Assembly: GCA_937888775.1 (NCBI GenBank)
Contig: CALAQT010000499.1
Location: 1 to 5,652 of the forward strand
Direction: 5' to 3'
Length of the DNA: 5,652 bases
DNA from: an uncultured Actinomycetes bacterium
GTDB taxonomy: Bacteria; Actinomycetota; Thermoleophilia; Solirubrobacterales; Solirubrobacteraceae
Under the pieces are notes generated by a model that did no database searches, had not been told where the DNA came from, and worked only from the letters and a program-made list of their open reading frames with translations. Numbering within the stretch: position 1 is the first letter of the stretch; the number at the start of each line of letters is the position of its first letter. Of this stretch, positions 1 through 5,652 are shown piece by piece. Position numbers and translations under genes: made by a program.

Positions 1-2361
1 GGTCCCACCGCCGGCGTTGGCGCCGCCGGTGTTGCCCGCGGTGCCGCCGCCCGTGCCCCCACCGGCGGGCGCCCCGTTGGTCTGCGTGCCACCTGAGGCC
101 GAGCTCCCGCTGGAGCCGCTGGCACCGGTCGGCGCGGTGCCGTTGGTAGCGGTGGCGCTGGCGCTGGCGCCTTGGTTGCGGGGATTGGCGGTCGCCTGCT
201 CGCTGGCGAAGATCTGCAGGGCCTGCGTCATGTAGTCGTGCCAGATGATGGCGGGGAAGGTGCCGCCCTCGACCGGGCCGCCGTTGTAGTTGGTGGTCAT
301 CGGAACGAGCTTGTTCGGATAGCCGACCCAGACCGCAGTCGTCAGCTGCGGCGTCCAGCCGACGAACCAGGCGTCCCCGTAGTTGGTCGTCGTGCCCGTC
401 TTGCCGACCACGTCGTAACCGGAGATCGCGGCAGCCGTGCCGGTGCCCGCCTGAACCACACCCGCCAGCATGTCGTGGATCGTCTGCGCGACACTGGTCG
501 GGATCACGCGCTTGTAGGTCGGCTGGTCGCTGATGTTCCTCTTGCCGCCGCAGCGGACGACGTAGCACTGGATCTGGGCGATCCCGGTGGGCCCTTGGTT
601 CGGCGCGCCGAGGACTGGGTTGAACACCTTCCGGCCACCCTCGGCGATCGTCTCGTACGCGTGAGCCATGTCCAGCGTCGAAACCCCGACCTTCAGACCA
701 CCGAGGATCATCGCGTAGTTGTCGGAGACCGGAGTCCGGATTCCCATCCGGTTCGCCATGCGGGCGATCCTCTTGGTGCCGACGTGAATGCCCACCTGGG
801 AGAACACCGAGTTGTCGGAGATCGCGGTCGCCTCGGCGAGCGTGATCGGACCCGAGTAGGTGTTGCCGAAGTTGTGGACGATGAAGTGCTCCTTGCCGCC
901 GCTGTTGGGAACGATGAAGTTCTGCGGCGCCGATTCGATGATCGAGTCGGGCCCGTATTCGCCTGACTCCAGCGCCACCGCCAGCGTGAACGGCTTGAAC
1001 GCCGAGCCGGGCTGGCGCTCACCCTCGCTGGCGAGGTTGAACGGGTACTGCTGGTAGTCCTCCTGCCCGTTGACCACTGGGCCGCCGACCATCGCCCGAA
1101 CTTCGCCGGTCCGATTGTCGATCGAGACCAGAGACGCCACCGGCTGGTTCTGGCCGTCCGCGGTGATGTAGGGGAGGTCCTGCGAGATTGCCTGGTCGGC
1201 CGCCCGCTGCATCGGCAGGTCGATCGTCGTGCGGATCTTCAGGCCGCCGTAGTAGGCGCGATATTCGGCGATCTTCGCCGAGACCCCGCGGTCCAGGCCC
1301 AGCGCCGCCAGGACCTGCGGTCGCAGCCAGCTCGTGAAATACGGCGCGGCGCTTGGCTCCTGCGGCTGTTCGATGTCGTCGGCCTTCGGCAGCGGCCAGC
1401 CCGTGCCTTGCGAGTACTGCTCTCGGGTGATGTCGTGCTGGGCGAGCATGTCGCTGAGCACGAGGTTTCGTCGTCCCAGCGACGCCTGCGGATGGGCGAT
1501 CGGATCAAACGCGCTCGGATTGGCCACCATTCCGGCGAGCAGCGCGGCCTCCCACGGCGCCAGCACCGACGCGCACTCCGGATGGCGGGTCGTCGGCGTG
1601 CTGTCGCCGGCAGCGAGCGTGCTGTCGCCGCAGCCGCCGGTATTCCCGTCGGTGGCCGAGTTCGGATCGAATCCGTGGATCTTGCCGAAGTAGACCCGCG
1701 CGGCGGATTCGATCCCGTAGGCGCCGTTGCCGAAGTAGATCGAGTTCAGGTACTCCTTGAGGATCTTTCTCTTTCGCCACTCACGCGTGAGGTGATAGGC
1801 GAGCGTCGCTTCACGCAGTTTCTCAAGGATCGTGCGGTTGTTCTCCTCGGCGAGCGCGTTCTTTACAAACTGCTCCGCGATCGTCGACGCGCCCTGGGTC
1901 GCTGAACCGGTCACGTCCGCGAGCAGAGCGCGCCCGACGCCGCGGATGTCGACTCCGGGCTCGGTCCAGAAGCGCTTGTCCTCGACCGAGACGATCGCCC
2001 TGCGCATCCACGGCGAAATCTGATCGAAAGTGTCGATCACCACGTTGTTGGGCGGCGCCAGAATCCCGATCGGATGCCAATGGTCGTCGTACAGGTAGGA
2101 GTTGACCTCCTGCCTGTACTGCTGCTTGTTCTCCAGCTGCGGGAGGTCTGACGCGACGGCCATCATCATCCCGAAGACCGTCGAGATGAACGCCAGCGTC
2201 CCGAGCCCGATCAGGATCGAGATTAGACGCAGCTTGCGCACGCGCGGCTTGCGCGGGCGCCCGGCCCGGCTGCGCCCCCAGCGACGTCCGCGGGGCGGCG
2301 CGAGCGGGATCGGCCCATTCGGGCCTGCGCCCTCGGTCGTGATGTTCGGGTCGTCGCTCAT
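1..2361 (-). CDS. Class A penicillin-binding protein (PBP1A-type), C-terminus cut by window edge
   Basis: Bifunctional peptidoglycan synthase (ponA/mrcA type): it polymerises lipid II into glycan strands and cross-links the stem peptides outside the membrane. Reading from ATG 2361 gives 787 codons with no stop before the edge. In order: an Arg/Lys/Pro-rich cytoplasmic N-terminus (about 1-46); one signal-anchor helix (about 46-70); a GT51 domain with EDKRFWTEPG at 127 (catalytic E127), GASTIAEQFVKN at 157, second conserved E184 in LREA, and KRKILKEYLN near 197; then the transpeptidase with SAFK (nucleophile S453, K456), SDN at 515 and KTGT at 654. From about residue 721 the tail is low-complexity Gly/Ala/Ser/Thr/Asn and probably disordered. 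Oddities: E134 where the family usually has His, an insert at about 229-267, and only four cysteines, in two pairs (244/263, 599/604). The start is uncertain: in-frame GTG at 2409 would add 16 residues, and neither start has a clear Shine-Dalgarno. It is transcribed divergently from tyrS. Family assignment is very secure. Confidence 0.96.
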   Translation of the reverse strand, partial: MSDDPNITTEGAGPNGPIPLAPPRGRRWGRSRAGRPRKPRVRKLRLISILIGLGTLAFISTVFGMMMAVASDLPQLENKQQYRQEVNSYLYDDHWHPIGILAPPNNVVIDTFDQISPWMRRAIVSVEDKRFWTEPGVDIRGVGRALLADVTGSATQGASTIAEQFVKNALAEENNRTILEKLREATLAYHLTREWRKRKILKEYLNSIYFGNGAYGIESAARVYFGKIHGFDPNSATDGNTGGCGDSTLAAGDSTPTTRHPECASVLAPWEAALLAGMVANPSAFDPIAHPQASLGRRNLVLSDMLAQHDITREQYSQGTGWPLPKADDIEQPQEPSAAPYFTSWLRPQVLAALGLDRGVSAKIAEYRAYYGGLKIRTTIDLPMQRAADQAISQDLPYITADGQNQPVASLVSIDNRTGEVRAMVGGPVVNGQEDYQQYPFNLASEGERQPGSAFKPFTLAVALESGEYGPDSIIESAPQNFIVPNSGGKEHFIVHNFGNTYSGPITLAEATAISDNSVFSQVGIHVGTKRIARMANRMGIRTPVSDNYAMILGGLKVGVSTLDMAHAYETIAEGGRKVFNPVLGAPNQGPTGIAQIQCYVVRCGGKRNISDQPTYKRVIPTSVAQTIHDMLAGVVQAGTGTAAAISGYDVVGKTGTTTNYGDAWFVGWTPQLTTAVWVGYPNKLVPMTTNYNGGPVEGGTFPAIIWHDYMTQALQIFASEQATANPRNQGASASATATNGTAPTGASGSSGSSASGGTQTNGAPAGGGTGGGTAGNTGGANAGGGT

Positions 2362-2371
2362 GCGATCGATG

Positions 2372-2397
2372 CGCTGCTCTGGCGGCAAGAGCCAGCG
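2372..2397 (-). other. Imperfect hairpin just upstream of the PBP ATG
   Basis: On the plus strand CGCTG-CTCT pairs with AGAG-CAGCG around a 7-nt loop, with a single bulged C at 2392. If translation starts at ATG 2361, this lies in the 5' untranslated part of the PBP message, 10 nt from the start codon, and could hinder ribosome access. If the GTG at 2409 is the start, it is simply coding sequence. The pairing is directly visible; any role is a guess. Confidence 0.25.
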
Positions 2398-2398
2398 G

Positions 2399-2420
2399 GG
2401 GCGGTCCACAATGACCGCCC
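2399..2420. promoter_or_regulatory. Perfect 8-bp inverted repeat between divergent genes (candidate operator)
   Basis: GGGCGGTC and GACCGCCC are exact reverse complements separated by CACAAT. The element lies between the divergently transcribed PBP gene and tyrS, 38 bp upstream of the PBP ATG and about 75 bp upstream of the tyrS ATG. A two-fold symmetric half-site with a 6-bp spacer suits a dimeric repressor, but GC-rich DNA gives palindromes by chance and no regulator is encoded here. The alternative GTG start of the PBP falls in the spacer. Confidence 0.4.
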
Positions 2421-2482
2421 GGGGAAGGAACCTCGGCGCCGGAATGACACCGGGCACGGTTCCCGTACGGCCGCGCCAGTCT

Positions 2483-2488
2483 AGCATT
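2483..2488 (+). promoter_or_regulatory. Candidate -10 element of a leaderless tyrS promoter
   Basis: TAGCAT fits the TAnnnT form of an actinobacterial -10 box and ends 7 nt before the A of the tyrS ATG at 2496. That spacing would put the transcription start at or next to the start codon, giving a leaderless message. This would explain why no Shine-Dalgarno is seen. The -35 match is poor (TTCCCG at 2460, 17-bp spacing). I infer this from spacing alone. Confidence 0.35.
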
Positions 2489-2495
2489 GAGCCCG

Positions 2496-3677
2496 ATGCC
2501 GATCGCGCCCTCCACGCCCGCCGAGACTGCGGCGTGGCTGGCTCGCAACGCGGTCGACTGCCTGCCGCAGGGGGAGCTCGAGCGCAAGCTTGCCGCCGGC
2601 CGGCCGCTGCGGGTGAAGCTCGGGATCGACCCGACCGCGCCGGATATCCATCTCGGCTTCACCGTCGTGCTGCAGAAGCTGCGCGAGTTCCAGGACCTCG
2701 GCCACACGGTCGTGCTGATCGTCGGCGACTACACGGCGCGCGTCGGCGATCCGAGCGGGCGCTCCAGCACCCGCCCGATCCTGGCGCCGTCCGAGATCGA
2801 CGCCAACGCGGTGACCTTCCAGCAGCAGGCGCTGCGCGTGCTGCGCTCCGAGCGCCTGGAGATTCGCTTCAACAGCGAGTGGCTCGACATGCCGATGGAG
2901 CAGCTGTTTGGGTTGCTGCGCACGACCACGGTCGGCCAGCTGCTGGAGCGAGACGACTTCTCCAAGCGCTTTGCCGCGCACGCGCCGATCTCCGTGCTGG
3001 AGCTGCTCTACCCGCTGCTGCAGGGCTATGACTCCGTCGCGGTGCAAGCCGACGTCGAGCTCGGCGGCGCCGATCAGAAGTTCAATCTGCTGCTGGGGCG
3101 TGGCATCCAGCGAGCATACGGCCAGCCCGAGCAGGTGATCCTCACCGTTCCGCTGCTCACCGGTACCGACGGCGAGCACAAGATGTCCAAGTCCTATGAC
3201 AACTACATCGGGGTGGCCGATTCGCCCGCCCAGATCTACGGGCGGACGCTGAGCATCCCGGACTCATCGCTGGAGGACTGGTATTCGCTGTTGCTGGGTT
3301 CCGGGGTTCCGGTGGAGCTCTCGCCGCGTGACGCCAAGCGCGCGCTGGCGCGTGAGCTGGTGGCACGGTTTCACGATCGGGATGCGGCCGCTGCCGCCGA
3401 GGCGGCGTTTGACCTCGTCCACGTCAGGCGCGAGCTGCCCAGCGATATGCCGATCGTGGAATGGCCCGTCGATCACCCGGTCGTGCACCTGCCAGCGCTG
3501 CTGGCGCGGGCCTTCGGCGTGTCCACCTCCGAGGCTCGGCGCAGCCTGGCCCAGGGTGGGGTCAGGCTGGAGGGCGAGCCGCTCGCCGCTGAGCCTTTGG
3601 ATCTGCCGTCCTCCGAGCTCGACGGGAAGGTGCTGGCGTTGGGCAAGCGGCGCTTTGCGCGCGTGAAGCTTTGCTGA
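2496..3677 (+). CDS. tyrS: Tyrosyl-tRNA synthetase
   Basis: Cytoplasmic class I aminoacyl-tRNA synthetase that activates tyrosine with ATP and loads it onto tRNA-Tyr. The 393-residue product has the expected order of parts: KLGIDPTAPDIHLGF (about 41-55) with the HIGH-type signature as HLGF; GDYTARVGDPSGR at about 77-89; the tyrosine/tRNA-side block LLQGYDSVAVQADVELGGAD at about 174-193; the KMSKS loop exactly as KMSKS at 229-233; and a C-terminal S4-like RNA-binding domain from about 330 (LLARAFGVSTSEARRSLAQGGVRL). Length and the PTAPD/GDPSGR wording point to the TyrZ-like branch rather than the E. coli TyrS branch. The fourth HIGH position is Phe, usually His. I chose ATG 2496 because of a well-spaced TAnnnT box; TTG at 2487 is in frame and would add three residues (M-S-P). 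No T-box leader is visible. The YjbQ gene follows after 16 bp. Confidence 0.97.
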   Translation: MPIAPSTPAETAAWLARNAVDCLPQGELERKLAAGRPLRVKLGIDPTAPDIHLGFTVVLQKLREFQDLGHTVVLIVGDYTARVGDPSGRSSTRPILAPSEIDANAVTFQQQALRVLRSERLEIRFNSEWLDMPMEQLFGLLRTTTVGQLLERDDFSKRFAAHAPISVLELLYPLLQGYDSVAVQADVELGGADQKFNLLLGRGIQRAYGQPEQVILTVPLLTGTDGEHKMSKSYDNYIGVADSPAQIYGRTLSIPDSSLEDWYSLLLGSGVPVELSPRDAKRALARELVARFHDRDAAAAAEAAFDLVHVRRELPSDMPIVEWPVDHPVVHLPALLARAFGVSTSEARRSLAQGGVRLEGEPLAAEPLDLPSSELDGKVLALGKRRFARVKLC

Positions 3678-3693
3678 GCGCGGGCGCCTAGCG

Positions 3694-4110
3694 ATGGCGG
3701 TCTACGGCGGGCTGCTGTGGCTCCAGACGCCCGGTGACGGGCACATAGTCGACATCACCGAGGGCGTCGCGCGAGTGGTGCAGACAGCCGGCGTGGAGCG
3801 CGGCCTGGTGTCGGTGTTCGCGACCGGATCCACGGTGGCCGTCACGACGATGGAGTACGAGCCCGGCGGCGTTGCCGACCTGCAGCAGCTGCTGGAGCGC
3901 CTGATCCCGGCGCAAAGCGACTACGAGCACAACCGCCGCAATCACGACACCAACGCACACGCGCACCTGCGGGCGGCGGTGATCGGGCCGTCTGAGACTG
4001 TGCCGCTGGTCGATGGGCGCCTGGCGCTGGGCACCTGGCAGCAGCTGGTACTGATCGACTTCGACAACCGCCCCCGACAGCGGACGGTGACCGTCTCGAT
4101 CCTCTCCTAG
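3694..4110 (+). CDS. yjbQ: YjbQ/UPF0047 family protein (putative secondary thiamine-phosphate synthase)
   Basis: Small soluble protein of 138 residues, the usual length for this family. The hallmark block is intact: HN at 79-80, then D85, N87, H89 and H91 (NAHAHL), GPS at 98-100, VPLVDGRL at 103-110 and LGTWQ at 112-116, followed by a D-F-D strand and an Arg-rich R-PRQR stretch near the end. In the family the conserved histidines form a metal site. E. coli YjbQ has weak thiamine-phosphate synthase activity, but the physiological role is unsettled, so the functional name is tentative. The ATG at 3694 is the only usable start: an in-frame TGA lies at 3664 and no GTG or TTG comes between. There is no clear Shine-Dalgarno, and only 16 bp separate it from the tyrS stop, which suggests coupled translation in one operon. 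The last five codons and the TAG stop are the first 18 bases of the 37-bp tandem repeat. Confidence 0.92.
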   Translation: MAVYGGLLWLQTPGDGHIVDITEGVARVVQTAGVERGLVSVFATGSTVAVTTMEYEPGGVADLQQLLERLIPAQSDYEHNRRNHDTNAHAHLRAAVIGPSETVPLVDGRLALGTWQQLVLIDFDNRPRQRTVTVSILS

Positions 4111-4314
4111 GGCAGCATTCTCGGAATCCGTCTCGATCCTCTCCTAGGGCAGCATTCTCGGAATCCGTCTCGATCCTCTCCTAGGGCAGCATTCTCGGAA
4201 TCCGTCTCGATCCTCTCCTAGGGCAGCATTCTCGGAATCCGTCTCGATCCTCTCCTAGGGCAGCATTCTCGGAATCCGTCTCGATCCTCTCCTAGGGCAC
4301 CGTTCTCGGAATCC
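4093..4314 (+). repeat. Tandem array, six copies of a 37-bp unit, overlapping the YjbQ gene end
   Basis: Copies start at 4093, 4130, 4167, 4204, 4241 and 4278, with no spacer between them. The unit begins GTCTCGATCCTCTCCTAG and ends CATTCTCGGAATCC. The first five copies are identical base for base. The sixth differs at two positions (CAGCATT becomes CACCGTT). The first 18 bases of copy one encode V-S-I-L-S-stop of the YjbQ protein, so copies two to six lie wholly downstream of the stop. Each unit holds the palindrome CCTAGG around the TAG, and two related sub-motifs, TCTCGATCC and TCTCGGAATCC. This has the form of a minisatellite grown by slippage or unequal crossing-over. Identical contiguous units rule out a CRISPR array. 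Confidence 0.98.
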
Positions 4315-4508
4315 TGTTTGCGCCCGGGCGAGCGGCTGGCCAGACCATCAGAGATCCTCCACAACGGCGCACAAGCCCGGCCGATGAGTCGCGAGTAAGC
4401 CGCGGCGCCGTGGCGCTGCTATGTTCCCGGCGCGAGCTGCGTCTCAGACGGAGCGTCCCCGGCGAGAAGTCGTCTCTTCAGGAACGCAACAACCAGCCCT
4501 CTGAGCGC
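4315..4508. other. Non-coding gap between repeat array and rrn promoter region
   Basis: I see no convincing gene here. The stretch holds a perfect 10-bp palindrome, CGCCCGGGCG, at 4321-4330, directly after the array; it has no T-run, so it is not a standard intrinsic terminator for the tyrS operon. An isolated TATGTT at 4420 lacks a -35 partner. Upstream promoters or activator sites of the rrn operon would be expected in this interval, but none can be named from the sequence. Confidence 0.4.
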
Positions 4509-4514
4509 TATACT
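4509..4514 (+). promoter_or_regulatory. Candidate -10 box of the rrn promoter
   Basis: TATACT matches the sigma-70-type -10 consensus TATAAT at five of six positions and lies 82 bp before the boxA-like site, in the right place and direction for rRNA transcription. The hexamers 16-18 bp upstream (around GCAACA at 4486) do not resemble TTGACA, so either an activator or upstream element is needed or the true promoter is elsewhere. Confidence 0.4.
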
Positions 4515-4590
4515 TGTCAGTCCGCCCCGGTGCTGGCTATCCGGTTCCGGGCGCGCCCCTGAGGAGGAAACCCTTCCAGAAGAGGTGCGA

Positions 4591-4606
4591 CGGTCTTTGA
4601 AAACTC
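4591..4606 (+). promoter_or_regulatory. boxA-like rRNA antitermination site
   Basis: CGGTCTTTGAAAACTC, followed by AACAG, closely resembles the TGCTCTTTGA-type boxA of ribosomal RNA leaders and the TTTGAGAACTCAA wording common upstream of actinobacterial 16S genes. In known systems NusB-S10 binds boxA RNA and lets polymerase read through structured rRNA. It lies 355 nt before the 16S start, followed closely by the first leader hairpin. Confidence 0.7.
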
Positions 4607-4617
4607 AACAGCATGCG

Positions 4618-4651
4618 CACACTTCGACCGATTCCTCGGTCGAGATGTGTG
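4618..4651 (+). other. Leader hairpin directly after boxA
   Basis: CGACCGA (4625-4631) pairs perfectly with TCGGTCG (4636-4642) around loop TTCC, and an outer CACAC/GTGTG stem extends it. Its position 11 nt after the boxA-like element is reminiscent of the boxB-like stem found next to boxA in some rrn leaders, although order and role differ between groups. There is no T-run, so it is not an intrinsic terminator. Confidence 0.6.
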
Positions 4652-4824
4652 TCCAGGTTCGACGCCGTCGCTCGGGCAGCCCAGTCATGGGCGAGACGAA
4701 CGGCGGTGCCAAGATTGACCCCGTCTTGTGCCCCGAAGCCCCCTGTGTATAAGGGCTTCCTCGTGTGGGTGCAAAGGTCTGAGTCCCTCCAGGGACCGAC
4801 CTAAGATTTGACCCGTCGCTGGGC

Positions 4825-4842
4825 CCACGACTTCGGTCGTGG
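4825..4842 (+). other. UUCG tetraloop hairpin in the leader
   Basis: CCACGAC and GTCGTGG form a perfect 7-bp stem closed by C-UUCG-G, the very stable cUUCGg tetraloop. No run of T follows, so it is more likely a folding or processing element of the pre-16S RNA than a terminator. Confidence 0.7.
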
Positions 4843-4887
4843 CGGCCGGAGGTCGGGTTGTACTCTTGACGACTCTACGTTGAAGTG

Positions 4888-4911
4888 GAGGATTGCCGTC
4901 AGGCAATCCTC
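4888..4911 (+). other. Perfect 10-bp hairpin 35 nt before 16S
   Basis: GAGGATTGCC and GGCAATCCTC are exact complements around loop GTCA, the strongest stem in the leader. It is followed by CTTAAG and no T-run. So close to the mature 5' end, it is a good candidate for a ribonuclease processing signal or for shielding the 16S 5' end from misfolding. Confidence 0.65.
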
Positions 4912-4918
4912 TTAAGTG

Positions 4919-4935
4919 AATCGCTCTAAGCGATT
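4919..4935 (+). other. Short perfect hairpin adjoining the 16S 5' end
   Basis: AATCGCT pairs with AGCGATT around loop CTA, 7 nt after the preceding hairpin and 10 nt before the estimated first base of 16S. The two hairpins could stack coaxially just ahead of the mature RNA. Confidence 0.55.
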
Positions 4936-4945
4936 GACCCAGTTC

Positions 4946-5652
<707 letters not shown>

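Larger units (their letters stand above)
4515..4945 (+). other. Pre-16S rRNA leader with seven successive hairpins
   Basis: From the candidate promoter to the 16S start there are about 430 nt without a gene. After the boxA-like site the leader can be drawn as an almost unbroken series of stem-loops: 4618-4651, 4663-4705, 4735-4759, 4775-4802, 4825-4842, 4888-4911 and 4919-4935. The second has nested stems CGCCGT/ACGGCG, CTCG/CGAG and CCCA/TGGG; the third GAAGCCC/GGGCTTC; the fourth AGGTC/GACCT outside GTCCC/GGGAC. In other bacteria this region guides antitermination, early 30S folding and RNase III cleavage (the leader pairs with the 16S trailer, which is outside this window). I read the pairings by eye; none was energy-scored. 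Confidence 0.7.

Noticed and set aside
172..966. 264-codon open frame on the plus strand
   Set aside because: It is antisense to the PBP transpeptidase region, which contains all catalytic motifs in the correct order. The translation has no recognisable domain and is Arg/Asp/Val-rich, as expected from the shadow of a GC-rich gene.
2362..2495. T-box riboswitch upstream of tyrS
   Set aside because: The intergenic region is too short and shows no T-box consensus (TGG acceptor-binding bulge) or specifier stem.
1823..2707. 294-codon open frame on the minus strand crossing the PBP start
   Set aside because: It is out of frame with the PBP, runs from the opposite strand of tyrS into the PBP N-terminus, and has no family signature.
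2102..3031. 309-codon open frame on the plus strand from the PBP into tyrS
   Set aside because: It is antisense to the PBP at one end and in the wrong frame of tyrS at the other. The Arg/Ala-rich translation shows no domain.
2481..3179. 232-codon open frame antisense to tyrS
   Set aside because: It is a shadow of tyrS, whose motifs (HLGF, GDPSGR, KMSKS, S4) prove the plus-strand frame.
4093..4314. CRISPR array
   Set aside because: The 37-bp units are contiguous and identical, with no variable spacers, and no cas genes are nearby.
4726..4753. Second rrn promoter (TTGTGC, 16-bp gap, TATAAG)
   Set aside because: The -35 matches only three of six bases, the -10 lies within the loop and stem of a leader hairpin, and a transcript from here would lack boxA.
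4613..4804. 63-codon plus-strand open frame in the rRNA leader
   Set aside because: Its ATG has no ribosome binding site and the frame runs through the leader hairpins; base pairing explains the sequence better than coding.
4825..4911. Intrinsic terminator(s) in the leader
   Set aside because: The hairpins at 4825 and 4888 are strong but no run of T follows either, and termination just ahead of 16S would make no sense without a control mechanism.

Overview
The window is GC-rich, densely coded chromosomal DNA from a high-GC actinobacterium. The 707 bases of 16S rRNA at the right end carry all the universal bacterial blocks. Their overall wording (for example the CGTGTAGGCGGC stretch after ATTGGGCGTAAAGAG) reads to me as class Thermoleophilia, near Solirubrobacter or Conexibacter. 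That placement is from memory, not from a search.

Layout, left to right. (1) Positions 1-2361, minus strand: a class A penicillin-binding protein (bifunctional peptidoglycan glycosyltransferase and transpeptidase). Its C-terminal tail runs off the left edge. (2) 2362-2495: a short divergent intergenic region with an 8-bp perfect inverted repeat and a plausible leaderless promoter for tyrS. (3) 2496-3677, plus strand: tyrS, tyrosyl-tRNA synthetase. (4) 3694-4110, plus strand: a YjbQ/UPF0047 family protein, 16 bp behind tyrS and probably in the same transcript. (5) 4093-4314: six tandem copies of a 37-bp unit that begins inside the last codons of the YjbQ gene and contains its stop codon. (6) 4315-4945: non-coding DNA with a putative rrn promoter, a boxA-like antitermination site and a long leader that folds on paper into seven consecutive hairpins. 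(7) 4946-5652: the 5' part of 16S rRNA, cut by the right edge.

The genes are housekeeping: cell-wall synthesis on one strand; tRNA charging, a small metal-binding protein and a ribosomal RNA operon on the other. I see no mobile element, CRISPR array, toxin-antitoxin pair or defence system. The parts that ordinary annotation leaves unexplained are the 37-bp array fused to a gene end, the structured pre-16S leader with a repeated linker motif, the palindrome between the divergent genes, and some unusual residues in the penicillin-binding protein.
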